The notes beneath the pieces were generated by a model. It searched no databases and had not been told where the DNA came from. It saw only the letters and a list, made by a program, of their open reading frames with translations. A stretch of 64,000 nucleotides of DNA from Neorhizobium petrolearium (lineage in GTDB: Bacteria > Pseudomonadota > Alphaproteobacteria > Rhizobiales > Rhizobiaceae), in contig NZ_JAGGJW010000002.1 in NCBI RefSeq assembly GCF_017873175.1, positions 433,296-497,295 of the forward strand, in the 5' to 3' direction. Position 1 is the first letter of the stretch; every line of letters begins with the position of its first letter. Position numbers and translations under genes: made by a program. Of the stretch, positions 20,190 through 28,962 are shown in pieces.

Positions 20190-21145
20190 TCCCCCTCTTT
20201 GGGGGTGATCGGGGCCATCCGCTTGCGAAGCCGCTCGGTCGCCGCCTTCAGTTCATCGAAAAGAGGGCCTTTGGTGGATTGGTGGTTTGCTTCGGTGACG
20301 ATCGAAAAGCCGGCTTCCGGCCAGGCACGATGCAGTCGCCAGGCGGAAAGCATCGGCGTGACGGTGTCGTATCGTCCCTGCACGATTTCACAGGGAAGAT
20401 GTCTGATCCGATCGATGTCGCGCAACAATTGTCCCGGTTCCAGAAAAGCACGATTCACGCAATAGTGGGTGAACAGTCTCGCCACAGCGAGCGCTGCTGT
20501 CGGTTCCATCAATGCGGCCACATGGCCCGGGTCGGGAAGGAAAGTCTGGGTTTTCGCGGAAAAGCCGCGCAGGCTTAAGGCCGCCGCCACTTCCTCATGT
20601 GCGTTGCCGCTCGTCAGGCGCCGGTAATAGGCAGCAAGGAGGTCGGCGCGTTCTTCCTCCGGCACGAAACTCGCGAACTCTTCCCACTGGTCGGGAAAGA
20701 TCGAACGTGCGCCATGGAACCACCAATCTATATCTTCCTGTCCGGCCAGGAAAATACCATGCAGTCGAAAGCCGAGGCATCGTTCGGGATGCGCCTCACC
20801 ATAGGCCAGCGCAAGACAGCTGCCCCACGAACCGCCGGCCACCAGCCATCGATCGATCCCTAGCTTTTCGCGAATAGCCTCGATATCGGCAATGAGGGCA
20901 TCAGTCGTGTTGTCGTGGAGGCTTGCAGACGGAACGGAACGCCCGGCACCCCGCTGGTCGAAGGCGACGACGCGGAATGCCGATAGGTCAAATGTCTCCA
21001 CATGCTTGCGGGAAATGCCGGCACCCGGCCCGCCATGCAAAACCACGACCGGAATGCCGTCATGAGCACCATATTCCTCGATATAGAGTTGGTGACATTT
21101 GTCGACCGGCAGATGAAAACGGTGCCTTGCCTTTTGTTCGTCCAT
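20180..21145 (-). CDS. Proline iminopeptidase-like alpha/beta hydrolase
   Basis: 321-residue S33-family hydrolase resembling prolyl aminopeptidase. It shows the oxyanion motif HGGPGAG (near residue 38), DQRGAGRS (near residue 63) and the nucleophile elbow GGSWGS (near residue 107). The C terminus carries EANHQS with the probable catalytic His. It would release N-terminal proline or a similar residue from a short peptide. First gene of the minus-strand operon that includes the S9 and M20 peptidases and the ABC importer. Confidence 0.87.
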   Translation of the reverse strand: MDEQKARHRFHLPVDKCHQLYIEEYGAHDGIPVVVLHGGPGAGISRKHVETFDLSAFRVVAFDQRGAGRSVPSASLHDNTTDALIADIEAIREKLGIDRWLVAGGSWGSCLALAYGEAHPERCLGFRLHGIFLAGQEDIDWWFHGARSIFPDQWEEFASFVPEEERADLLAAYYRRLTSGNAHEEVAAALSLRGFSAKTQTFLPDPGHVAALMEPTAALAVARLFTHYCVNRAFLEPGQLLRDIDRIRHLPCEIVQGRYDTVTPMLSAWRLHRAWPEAGFSIVTEANHQSTKGPLFDELKAATERLRKRMAPITPKEGECA

Positions 21146-21276
21146 TGCAAAGACTCAAGCCCAATAAAAACGGTCCACCGGCTAGCCACCGGAATGCCTA
21201 CAAAATAGGCGAGACGATATTTTGGGCATGATGATCCAGATCGGATAGAGCGTCTAATGCTAATTGCAAATAGCTC

Positions 21277-21291
21277 ATTCCGATTTGGAAT
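21277..21291. promoter_or_regulatory. Possible LysR-type binding site
   Basis: Perfect inverted repeat ATTCC-GATTT-GGAAT inside the AT-rich region ~130 bp upstream of the operon start at 21145. Spacing and dyad fit a LysR-type site; the LysR gene at 8118 is the obvious candidate. Inference only. Confidence 0.35.
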
Positions 21292-21533
21292 AGTTTTATC
21301 TCCGCAACATAGGCTGGTTGCCTGGACGTGCCGCAAAGTGGACTTTCGGTCACCTAAACCCCGAAGTCGGTCCATCTTTCGCAGGTTCTATTACGCTGGA
21401 AATCCGAGAAACTGGGTCAGCGGATCATTCTGTTGGCGGACAATCTATTCTGCCGCAAGGTCAAAGCTTTTTTCACCGGAGCATCGAATTGGAAATTTGC
21501 AACGGTCCGTTCAAGCATCCGGACGACCCGCCC

Positions 21534-21550
21534 GGGGGGGGGGGGGGGGG
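21534..21550. repeat. 17-base homopolymeric G tract
   Basis: Seventeen consecutive G residues, preceded by CCC, 54 bp downstream of the eutE stop. No other homopolymer of this length was seen in the window. It may be a slippage-prone site or an assembly/sequencing artefact at a contig join. Confidence 0.95.
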
Positions 21551-21604
21551 CCGCACAGATTCCTCCTACCAAGGGCGGTCCGCTCTGGGCTTGTTCAGGT
21601 CAGG

Positions 21605-22612
21605 TCAGGCAACGATGACCGCGATGACCGCCACGCAATCGCCAGCCTTCACCAATCCCGGGAAGTGCCGAGCGCACAAGATGCCATCCATCTTTGCACG
21701 GATTTCGATAGGCGGTGCCCCGGTTCGTCCGGTTGGATAGATACGAGCCACCACGGCACCTTCGCGGACCTCGTCTCCGAGGTCAAAGATAGGCTCGATT
21801 AACCCGCCCTCCTCGGCGAAGGAAAAGCAGTTGCCGTCCGGCATATCGAGCCAGGTCGTCTGTCCGGCCTCAGCCCCTCCCGCGACGATGCCGGTATGGC
21901 GAAGCACGTTCATGACGCCGTGCTTGGCGATGCCCGCGCTTTTTGCCGTCGCCGTGCCGCCGCCGCCGAGCTCGGTGGTGATGAAGACCTTGCCCATTTC
22001 CTCGGCCGCGGTGTCGTACATGCCGACCGCGTCGATTTCGAGCATCCTCATCGAATAAGGTGCGGAAAACGCCTCCACCAACTCGAAAGCACGAGCTTCC
22101 TGATCCTTGTCCGGCAGGATGTGCGCGGCGCAGAACGGCAGGAAATCCAGCGTCCTGCCGCCCGAATGGAAGTCCAGCACGATATCGGCGCGCGGCAAGA
22201 GTTCTCGCTGGAAGTAGTCGGCGATCTTCTGCGTCACCGTCCCGTCCGGACGGCCGGGAAAGCTGCGGTTGAGATTGCCCGAGTCGATTGGCGACGTCCG
22301 CGTTCCTGCGACAAATGCCGGATAGTTCATCGCCGGAACGACGATCACCGTGCCGCTGACATCCTCCGCTCTGAGGCTGCGGGCGAGATCGAAGAGCGCA
22401 ATCGGCCCTTCGTACTCGTCGCCGTGGTTGCCGCCGGTCAGGAGTGCGGTCGGCCCGCTGCCGTTGCGGATGACCGTGATCGGGATCATCACCGATCCCC
22501 AGGCGGAATCGTCGCGGCTGTAGGGCAGCCGCAGAAAACCGTGCTGCACACCCTCGGAGTCGAAATCCACCGTCGGGCTGATCGGTGACGGCCGCAAAGC
22601 TTTATCGCTCAT
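21605..22612 (-). CDS. eutE: EutE/DoeB, N-acetyl-diaminobutyrate deacetylase
   Basis: 335-residue zinc hydrolase of the succinylglutamate desuccinylase/aspartoacylase (M14-like) family. It removes the acetyl group from N-alpha-acetyl-L-2,4-diaminobutyrate produced by EutD/DoeA. Zinc-ligand motifs are GGNHGDEYEGP (near residue 60; His and Glu) and DFHSGG (near residue 148; His). The C-terminal region is a lipoyl/biotinyl-like beta domain. Last gene of ehuABCD-eutABCDE, 7 bp after eutD. Also called doeB. Confidence 0.92.
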   Translation of the reverse strand: MSDKALRPSPISPTVDFDSEGVQHGFLRLPYSRDDSAWGSVMIPITVIRNGSGPTALLTGGNHGDEYEGPIALFDLARSLRAEDVSGTVIVVPAMNYPAFVAGTRTSPIDSGNLNRSFPGRPDGTVTQKIADYFQRELLPRADIVLDFHSGGRTLDFLPFCAAHILPDKDQEARAFELVEAFSAPYSMRMLEIDAVGMYDTAAEEMGKVFITTELGGGGTATAKSAGIAKHGVMNVLRHTGIVAGGAEAGQTTWLDMPDGNCFSFAEEGGLIEPIFDLGDEVREGAVVARIYPTGRTGAPPIEIRAKMDGILCARHFPGLVKAGDCVAVIAVIVA

Positions 22613-22619
22613 CGCCGCC

Positions 22620-23801
22620 TCAATCCTTGACCATCAGCTTGCGCGGCACGCTCGCCAGGCATTCGACACCGGTCTCGGTGATGAGGATGCTCTCGGTCGT
22701 CTCGAAACCCATGTCCTCCAGCCAGAGGCCGGTCATGAAATGGAAGGTCATGCCGGGCTTCAGCTCGGTGCGGTCGCCGGGGCGCAGGCTCATCGTGCGC
22801 TCGCCCCAGTCTGGCGGATAGGAAAGACCGATCGGGTAGCCCGTGCGGTTGTCCTTGACGATCCCGTACTTCTTCAGCACCGCAAAGAAGGCGTTGGCGA
22901 TGTCCTCGCAGGTATTGCCGGGCTTGGCGACCGCAAGGCCCGCTTCCATGCCTTCCAGAGTCGCCTTTTCCGCGTCGAGGAAAGCTTGCGTCGGCTTGCC
23001 GAGGAAGACCGTGCGCGACAGCGGCACATGATAGCGATTGTAGCAGCCGGCGATCTCGAAGAAGGTTCCCTCGCCCTTCTTCATCGGCCGGTCGTCCCAT
23101 GTCAGATGCGGCGCCGATGCCTCCCTTCCCGACGGCAACAGGGGCACGATTGCGGGATAGTCGCCGCCGATCCCGTCGACGCCGCGCGTGCCGGCATCGT
23201 AGATCTCGGCGACGAGATCGCATTTGCGCATGCCGACCTCGATCTTGTCGAAGATGCGCGCATGCATCGCCTCGACGATGCGCGCGGCATTGCGCATGTA
23301 CTTGATCTCCGTCTCGCTTTTGACCGCGCGCTGCCAGTTTACCAGCGCAGTCGCATCCACGAAGCGGGCATTCGGCAGGTGTTTCTGTAGCGAAGCGAAA
23401 GCGGCGGCCGAGAACCAGTAATTGTCCATCTCGACGCCGATCGTCAGCGTGCCGAAGCCGCGGTCCGTCAGGATGCCGGAGAGGTAATCCATCGGATGGC
23501 GCTCGGTCGACTGCACGTAGTGATCGGGATAGCCGATGATGTTCTCGTGCCTGAGATAAGCGGTGAGCTTGGCGCCGTTGGCATCCTGGCCGCGGCCGAA
23601 CCAGATCGGCTCGCCGGACGGCGGCACGATGACGGCCTGGTGCACGTAGAACGACCAGCCGTCATAACCCGTCAGCCAGGCCATGTTGGAGGGATCGCTG
23701 ACAATGAGGAGGTCGATCCCCTTCGCCTCCATGGCGCGCCGTGTCTTTTCCAACCGCGCGGCATATTCGCCGAGCGAGAATTTGAGATTGGGCTGGATCA
23801 T
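22620..23801 (-). CDS. eutD: EutD/DoeA, ectoine hydrolase
   Basis: 393-residue protein of the M24 (pita-bread, Xaa-Pro peptidase/creatinase) fold that opens the ectoine ring by hydrolysis to N-acetyl-diaminobutyrate isomers. The N-terminal ~170 residues form the creatinase-like domain (SDPSNMAWLTGYDGWSFY near residue 35) and the rest is the catalytic domain. The call rests on fold plus exact position before eutE. The start at 23801 (MIQPNLKF) has AAGGAAAG five bases upstream; codons at 23816 and 23828 are less well supported. Also called doeA. Confidence 0.92.
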   Translation of the reverse strand: MIQPNLKFSLGEYAARLEKTRRAMEAKGIDLLIVSDPSNMAWLTGYDGWSFYVHQAVIVPPSGEPIWFGRGQDANGAKLTAYLRHENIIGYPDHYVQSTERHPMDYLSGILTDRGFGTLTIGVEMDNYWFSAAAFASLQKHLPNARFVDATALVNWQRAVKSETEIKYMRNAARIVEAMHARIFDKIEVGMRKCDLVAEIYDAGTRGVDGIGGDYPAIVPLLPSGREASAPHLTWDDRPMKKGEGTFFEIAGCYNRYHVPLSRTVFLGKPTQAFLDAEKATLEGMEAGLAVAKPGNTCEDIANAFFAVLKKYGIVKDNRTGYPIGLSYPPDWGERTMSLRPGDRTELKPGMTFHFMTGLWLEDMGFETTESILITETGVECLASVPRKLMVKD

Positions 23802-23834
23802 GTTTCTTTCCTTCATTATCCGGCGCAAGCCGGC

Positions 23835-24827
23835 TCAGCTTTCGAATGCGGTGCCGGCGCCGGCAATATCCGCCCGCGCGAAGGCAAGCGTGGCGATGGC
23901 GGTATCCTGGATGCCCGTGCCGGTGAGGTCGACAAGCGTGATCTGTCCGGCGCCTCCGCGGCCAGGGTGGAGGCCTGCGACGACCTCGCCGAGATGCGGA
24001 AACCCGGCATCCGGCGAGACGAGCCCGGCCTCTATGGCATGACGCAGTTCCCCGAGCCGGCGTGTCTGTTTCAGGCTGTCGGCGACATAGAGATCGACCT
24101 TGGCAATCGCCGCCGGATCGATCTCGTTCTTGTGCTCGGCATCAGAGCCCATGGCAGTAACATGCTGGCCAGGCCGGAGCCATTCCGCCTTCAGGATCGG
24201 TTCTTCCGACGGCGTGGTGGTGACGATGATATCGGCACCCGCGACCGCGGCCTCTGGATCGGCCTCGGCGCGAACCGGAAGCCCGAGTCTGGTCGTCAGA
24301 TCGGCAGCCACGGCCTCTGCTTTTGCGGCGTCCCGTGCCCAGATGCGCGCCTCGCGGATCGGGCGGACCAGCGTCAGAGCCTCCAGTTGAAGGCGTGCCT
24401 GCATGCCTGCTCCGAAGATCGCCGCAACGGTCGAATCCGGACGCGAAAGATGTTTTGCGGCAACCGCGCCGGCGGCGGCCGTTCGGACATCCGTCAGATA
24501 ACCGTTGTCGAGCAGCAGCGCCTGCACGAGACCGGTGCGGCTGGACAGAAGGATCATCATGCCGTTGGTGCTCGGCAGGCCGATCTTCGGATTATCGAAG
24601 AAGCCGGGGCTGATCTTGATCGCGAAACCCTCGATGCCCGGCACATAGGCCGTCTTCACATCCACCTCGCCGCGATGTTCGGGGATATCAAGACGCAGGA
24701 TGGGCGGCATGGCGACCGGCTTTGTGGCGAGCGCATGGAAGGCATCTTCGACACAAGCGACTGCCCCACGATCGAGCGGAACGAGCTTGCTCAGGTCTTT
24801 TTCGGTGAGAATGACCATCCGGCTCAT
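23835..24827 (-). CDS. eutC: EutC, ornithine cyclodeaminase-like enzyme for hydroxyectoine
   Basis: 330-residue NAD-binding protein of the ornithine cyclodeaminase/mu-crystallin family. The Rossmann motif is IFGAGMQARLQLEAL (near residue 125) and the substrate side shows KISPGFFDN and DNGYLTDVRTAAAGA. With EutA and EutB it converts 5-hydroxyectoine to ectoine. The start overlaps the eutB stop by 4 bp, indicating coupled translation. Confidence 0.9.
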   Translation of the reverse strand: MSRMVILTEKDLSKLVPLDRGAVACVEDAFHALATKPVAMPPILRLDIPEHRGEVDVKTAYVPGIEGFAIKISPGFFDNPKIGLPSTNGMMILLSSRTGLVQALLLDNGYLTDVRTAAAGAVAAKHLSRPDSTVAAIFGAGMQARLQLEALTLVRPIREARIWARDAAKAEAVAADLTTRLGLPVRAEADPEAAVAGADIIVTTTPSEEPILKAEWLRPGQHVTAMGSDAEHKNEIDPAAIAKVDLYVADSLKQTRRLGELRHAIEAGLVSPDAGFPHLGEVVAGLHPGRGGAGQITLVDLTGTGIQDTAIATLAFARADIAGAGTAFES

Positions 24828-25825
24828 GCGGCGTCCTTTCCATAGATCACGTCGCCGTTGATCACCCGCCGATGCTGTTCCATGTCGACGTTGCGGCCAG
24901 AAAGAATGGCGACGATCGGGCCTCGACTTGCGACCTTGCCCGCCAACAACGCCGCGATGCCGACGGCTGCAGCACCTTCGATGACTTCGCGCTCAACGGC
25001 ATAGGCGTGCCACATGCCGGCTGCTATCTCGGCTTCGGAAAGCAGAACCACATCATCGAGAAGTTCGCGGCACATGGAGAAGGTTACACGGTTATCGAGG
25101 CCTATGCCGCCGCCGAGCGAATCCGCAAGACTCGGCAATTCCTCGACCAGAACCGGCCCGCCGGCATCCAGACTCGCCTTCATCGCCGCACCGCGTTCCA
25201 TCGTCAGGCCGATGACTCGAGCCGATGGCTTCAAGCCTTTCACAGCGGCGGCAATGCCGGCCGCAAGCCCGCCACCGGACAGCGGCACCAGAACGGTCTC
25301 GACCTCCGGCACCTGCACGACAATCTCAAGGCCGAGCGTGCCTTGCCCCGCGACGACCGCCGAATGATCGAAAGGCGGCACCACGACCAGCCCCTCTTCC
25401 GTGACCAGCCTGTCCACCTCCTCCTGCGCCTCGTCCTGCGAACGCCCGATGATGCGAACACGTGCGCCGAGACGACGGATTTCCGAGACCTTGTTCTCCG
25501 GCACGAGCGACGACATGCAGATGGTCGCAAGCGAACCTTCCGCTCTCGCGGCAAAGGCAAGCGCCCGGCCGTGATTGCCGGTAGACGCGGCCACGACGCC
25601 CCGTGCGCGCTCTTCTGCAGAAAGGGCCAGAACGGCGTTGGTCGCGCCGCGCAGCTTGAAGCTGCCGGTGGTCTGGTGATGCTCCAGTTTCAGATGGACC
25701 GGCACGCCGCCGCGCTCGCTCAGCACCGGCGATTCCACCATCGATGTCCGGAGCACGCGATCATCGATACGAGCTGCGGCTGCGCGGATATCGTCGAGCT
25801 GAACCGGCAAGATCTTCCCGCTCAT
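24824..25825 (-). CDS. eutB: EutB, threonine dehydratase-like enzyme for hydroxyectoine
   Basis: 333-residue PLP enzyme of fold type II. The PLP lysine is in TTGSFKLRGATNA (near residue 54) and the phosphate-binding glycine loop is SGGGLAAG (near residue 182). In ectoine operons it acts with EutA and EutC on hydroxyectoine. It is 4 bp from eutA and overlaps eutC. Outside this context it would be called a threonine/serine dehydratase. Confidence 0.9.
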   Translation of the reverse strand: MSGKILPVQLDDIRAAAARIDDRVLRTSMVESPVLSERGGVPVHLKLEHHQTTGSFKLRGATNAVLALSAEERARGVVAASTGNHGRALAFAARAEGSLATICMSSLVPENKVSEIRRLGARVRIIGRSQDEAQEEVDRLVTEEGLVVVPPFDHSAVVAGQGTLGLEIVVQVPEVETVLVPLSGGGLAAGIAAAVKGLKPSARVIGLTMERGAAMKASLDAGGPVLVEELPSLADSLGGGIGLDNRVTFSMCRELLDDVVLLSEAEIAAGMWHAYAVEREVIEGAAAVGIAALLAGKVASRGPIVAILSGRNVDMEQHRRVINGDVIYGKDAA

Positions 25826-25829
25826 ATCT

Positions 25830-26606
25830 TCAGCCTTCCGGATAGGGCTTCGTCATCAGCATGCCCAGGTCAGGGCGCGATGCAATTTCGCCGCAGAGCC
25901 GCAGGCAGGCCCAGGCGGTGGCGAGATTGCTGCTGACCATCGGCTTGCCAATCTCGGCCTCGACCCTGGCCACAACTTGTGCTGCCCGGACCGCCGTGCA
26001 GGAGATGAAGAGAGCTTCCGACTCCGGCGCCATCGCCTCGCGGGCAAGCGAAACGATCTCGTCTGGCGCAATCCGCGCCATTTCTCGGTCGTCCTCGAAA
26101 CCCAGGCAGGTGAAGCGATCGATGGTGAAGCCGAGGCCGGTGAAATAGTCCGCCATCGGCCGGCTCGTCTCGACTGTATAGGGCGTCAGGATCGAGATAC
26201 GATTCGCACCCACAGCCTTGAGGCCCTTCACTGCCGCAGCCGTCGGCGTCACGACGGGAGCACCCGGCTTGGCGACGCGGATCGCCTCCTCGATGCGGGC
26301 GTCACCGATCACCACGGAGGCGGAGGTGCAGGAATACATGACCGCATCCAGTGCCTCATCCGGCAGGATGAGCGCAGCGCCTTCGACCAGCACTGGCTGC
26401 ATCTTCAGCAGGTTCTCTGGCGTGACCGGATTGGCATAGGGAATGCGGCTAACATAGACACCGATGCGCTCGCTAGCGACCATGCGCTGGAAGTCGACTT
26501 CCGTCGTGTGGTCGGTGGCGAGAATGATGAGACCAATCCGCTTTTGAAGCGGGCGGTCGTCCAGTCGCGGCTTCCGGCCGGCAAGCCTTATGTCGACAGA
26601 GTTCAT
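25830..26606 (-). CDS. eutA: EutA, Asp/Glu racemase-like enzyme for hydroxyectoine
   Basis: 258-residue member of the maleate isomerase/arylmalonate decarboxylase/Asp-Glu racemase fold. The two active-site cysteines appear in MYSCTSASVVIGD (near residue 84) and LFISCTAVRAAQV (near residue 196). Thought to epimerise or prepare hydroxyectoine for EutB/EutC. The start at 26606 has GGATGG about 8 bases upstream; ATG 26615 and 26627 overlap ehuD and are alternatives. Confidence 0.88.
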   Translation of the reverse strand: MNSVDIRLAGRKPRLDDRPLQKRIGLIILATDHTTEVDFQRMVASERIGVYVSRIPYANPVTPENLLKMQPVLVEGAALILPDEALDAVMYSCTSASVVIGDARIEEAIRVAKPGAPVVTPTAAAVKGLKAVGANRISILTPYTVETSRPMADYFTGLGFTIDRFTCLGFEDDREMARIAPDEIVSLAREAMAPESEALFISCTAVRAAQVVARVEAEIGKPMVSSNLATAWACLRLCGEIASRPDLGMLMTKPYPEG

Positions 26607-26607
26607 G

Positions 26608-27267
26608 TCAGTCATCCATCCGGGCATAGCGCTCCTCGAGCCAGCGCAGTCCGACGACCGAAACGAGGCTGACGGCGAGGAAGAAGACGCCGACCAGCGT
26701 CATCGGCTCGATGTAGCGGTAGTTGCTGTTGGCAATGCTTTTGGCCTGATTCATCAGCTCCAGCACGGTGATGGCCGAGAGCAGCGGCGTTTCCTTGAAC
26801 ATCGCAATGAAATAATTGGCGAGCGCCGGGATCATCGGTGGCACGGCCTGCGGCAGGATGACATGGATCCAGGCTTGCCGTGTGGTGAGATTGGCCGCTT
26901 TCGCCGCTTCCCACTGGCCGCGCGGCACGTTTTCGATGCCCGCCCGATAGACTTCCGCCGTATAGGTCGCATAGTGGACGCCGATGCCGATCACGCCGGC
27001 AACCAGCGGAGACAGCCGGATGCCGATATCCGGCAGCACGTAGAAGATGAAATAGAGCTGCACGAGAAGCGGCGTGCCGCGGATGAATTCCGCGACGAAG
27101 CCAACGGTGCGCGAGACCGCGGCGATCGGCGAACGGCGCGCAATGGCGAGCGCGAGACCGATCACCGCAGCCACCGCCGCACCGAGAATGGTCGCCAGTA
27201 TGGTGATCTTGAACCCTTCAAGAAGGGTCGGCATGATCTGCCAGACGAAATCCCAATCCCATTCCAT
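26608..27267 (-). CDS. ehuD: EhuD, ectoine ABC transporter permease
   Basis: 219-residue HisM-type permease with about five membrane segments and the polar amino-acid transporter signature EVYRAGIENVPRGQWEAAKA (near residue 108). Partner of EhuC. Two bp separate it from ehuC and one bp from eutA, so transport and catabolic genes form one transcription unit. Confidence 0.9.
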   Translation of the reverse strand: MEWDWDFVWQIMPTLLEGFKITILATILGAAVAAVIGLALAIARRSPIAAVSRTVGFVAEFIRGTPLLVQLYFIFYVLPDIGIRLSPLVAGVIGIGVHYATYTAEVYRAGIENVPRGQWEAAKAANLTTRQAWIHVILPQAVPPMIPALANYFIAMFKETPLLSAITVLELMNQAKSIANSNYRYIEPMTLVGVFFLAVSLVSVVGLRWLEERYARMDD

Positions 27268-27269
27268 GA

Positions 27270-27929
27270 TCAGGTCCTCACGCCATCAAGGCTGCGCGTC
27301 ATCCGCCGCTCCAGCCAGCGCATCGCCGTTGAAATCGCCCAAGCCATGACGAAGTAGAGGATGAGGATCGTCGTGAAGGGGACGAGCGTATTGCCGGTCT
27401 GAGCACGGACGACCTGCGCCTGAAAAGTCAGGTCCGTCAGCGAGATCAGCGATACGACGGCCGTGCCCTTCAAAAGCTCGATGGCATTGTTGCAGAAGGT
27501 GGGCAACATCAAAGGCAGCGCCTGCGGCAGGATTACATGGCGCAGGCGCTGATAGCGGGAAAGATTGAGGGCGATACAGGCCTCCCCCTGCTCCCGTCCA
27601 ATCGCCTTCACGGCACCGCGGACAACTTCTGCGCCGTAAGCGCCGACGTTCAGCCCCAGCGCCAGAACCCCCGCCTGAAGGGGCGTGAGAGTGAGCCCCG
27701 CAAAAGGAAGCACGAAATAAACCCAGAAGAGCTGCACGAAGATCGACGTGCCGCGGAAGAACTCAATGTAGGTCGTAGCAAGCGCTCGCACGATGAAGAA
27801 GCGCGACAGCCGGCCAAGCCCGGCCAGGAAAGCCATCACCAGCGCTAGAGCCGACCCCATAATGGTCAGCTGCAGCGTTACCAGCGCGCCTTCCAGAATC
27901 AGCGACAGATAGCCGGACCAGTCGATCAT
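27270..27929 (-). CDS. ehuC: EhuC, ectoine ABC transporter permease
   Basis: 219-residue HisQ-type permease with the signature EVVRGAVKAIGREQGEACIA (near residue 100) and about five membrane segments. It is a paralogue of EhuD. It is separated from ehuB by 127 bp that contain a palindromic repeat, the largest gap inside the operon. Confidence 0.9.
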   Translation of the reverse strand: MIDWSGYLSLILEGALVTLQLTIMGSALALVMAFLAGLGRLSRFFIVRALATTYIEFFRGTSIFVQLFWVYFVLPFAGLTLTPLQAGVLALGLNVGAYGAEVVRGAVKAIGREQGEACIALNLSRYQRLRHVILPQALPLMLPTFCNNAIELLKGTAVVSLISLTDLTFQAQVVRAQTGNTLVPFTTILILYFVMAWAISTAMRWLERRMTRSLDGVRT

Positions 27930-27967
27930 CAGGCCTTGTTTCCCAGTCTCTTCCGACGAGTTTGCCC

Positions 27968-28033
27968 CTCATCCGCCTGCCGGCACCTTCTCCCCGTGAG
28001 CGAGGGAGAAGGCCGACACGGCACCGCCGGTGC
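27968..28033. repeat. Rhizobial-type intergenic palindromic repeat
   Basis: GC-rich repeat between ehuB and ehuC with a perfect 9-bp stem CCTTCTCCC (27986-27994)/GGGAGAAGG (28004-28012) preceded by CCCCTCATCCGCC. A second palindrome, GCACCG-C-CGGTGC, follows at 28021-28033. The first part matches in style the dispersed hairpin elements frequent in Rhizobium and Mesorhizobium intergenic DNA. It may stabilise the ehuB mRNA end and make binding protein more abundant than permease. Confidence 0.65.
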
Positions 28034-28056
28034 ACCCGGCGTAAGGGGTAAATTTA

Positions 28057-28902
28057 TCACTGCGCGGCAGCACACTGCTTATCGCGGGTGGTCGACATCG
28101 CAGCCTTGGCGGAGAATCCGTAGGGTTCGATGAGCTTGGCGAACTCGCCAGAATCTTTCAGCTTCTTGAGCTCCACATCAAAGGCATCGCGGAGCGCTAC
28201 ATCCTGCTTGCGGAAGGCCGCGCCATCGCAATAGACCGGCGCGCCGACAACCGGCGCGACGACCTCCAGGTTTGGATCCTTCGCCTTGTCGAGCAGATCA
28301 TGGATCGAAAGAACCGGAAGCGAATAGACATCGATGCGACCGTCCTGAAGCATCTTGAGACCGCTCTGCCCGTCCGGCACGACGATGACGCGATCGCGAG
28401 GCACGCCGGCCTGAAGCGCAAGCTTCTCCTCGGTGCCGCCGCCGGGTGCCCCGATTTTCGCATTTGTGTTGTCGGCGATGTCCTTGTAGCTCGTCAGCTT
28501 CAGCGGATTGCCCTTCTTGACGGCAAAAGCTTCCGCATCGCAAAGGATCGGCTCGGAATAGGCAACCGCGTTGCAACGCTCCGGCTTCATGAACAGACCG
28601 GCGGTAATGGCATCGTGACGTCCGGCCTGAAGCCCCGGGATCATCGCGCCGTATTCGGAGATCGAGGCAACGACCTCCTTGACGCCGAGACGCTCGAAAA
28701 TGACGCGGGCGACATCAGGCGCCGCACCCGACACCTTACCGTCGGCACCGACTGCCGTATAGGGCGGCTCGTTGGCGATGGCGATACGGGCAAACCCTTG
28801 TTCCTTAAGCTCCTCCAAATCCGCTGCAGATGCAGACATGCCGCCGGCAACGGCGATAAAGGCCGCAATGCCGGCAGCAGTGGCGAGAATTCTTGTCTTC
28901 AT
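28057..28902 (-). CDS. ehuB: EhuB, periplasmic ectoine/hydroxyectoine-binding protein
   Basis: 281-residue family 3 solute-binding protein, close to the length of characterised EhuB (~283). The signal peptide runs to about residue 27 (ending SASA-AD). Family blocks are IAIANEPPYTAVGADGKVSGAAPDVA split by short gaps (residues ~38-65) and KPERCNAVAYSEPI. Captures ectoine and hydroxyectoine with high affinity in relatives. Its gene starts 60 bp after ehuA. Confidence 0.92.
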   Translation of the reverse strand: MKTRILATAAGIAAFIAVAGGMSASAADLEELKEQGFARIAIANEPPYTAVGADGKVSGAAPDVARVIFERLGVKEVVASISEYGAMIPGLQAGRHDAITAGLFMKPERCNAVAYSEPILCDAEAFAVKKGNPLKLTSYKDIADNTNAKIGAPGGGTEEKLALQAGVPRDRVIVVPDGQSGLKMLQDGRIDVYSLPVLSIHDLLDKAKDPNLEVVAPVVGAPVYCDGAAFRKQDVALRDAFDVELKKLKDSGEFAKLIEPYGFSAKAAMSTTRDKQCAAAQ

Positions 28903-28962
28903 TGTTCCCTACTCCTCTGGTTTCCTGATCATGTCTTCGGGCTATGTCGCCGCCGCCGGCGG

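Larger units (their letters stand above)
21146..21604. other. Intergenic region with promoter motif and 17-G run
   Basis: 459 bp between the peptide/amide operon (starting left) and the end of eutE (right). The left part is AT-rich and should hold the promoter of the proline iminopeptidase gene. The middle has no convincing coding potential. The right part contains a run of 17 G and a triple AGGTC repeat (about 21597-21609) at the eutE stop. Short open frames here lack ribosome sites and recognisable motifs. Confidence 0.5.

Noticed and set aside
23496..24845. 449-codon open frame on the plus strand
   Set aside because: Antisense to eutD and eutC; no recognisable protein features.
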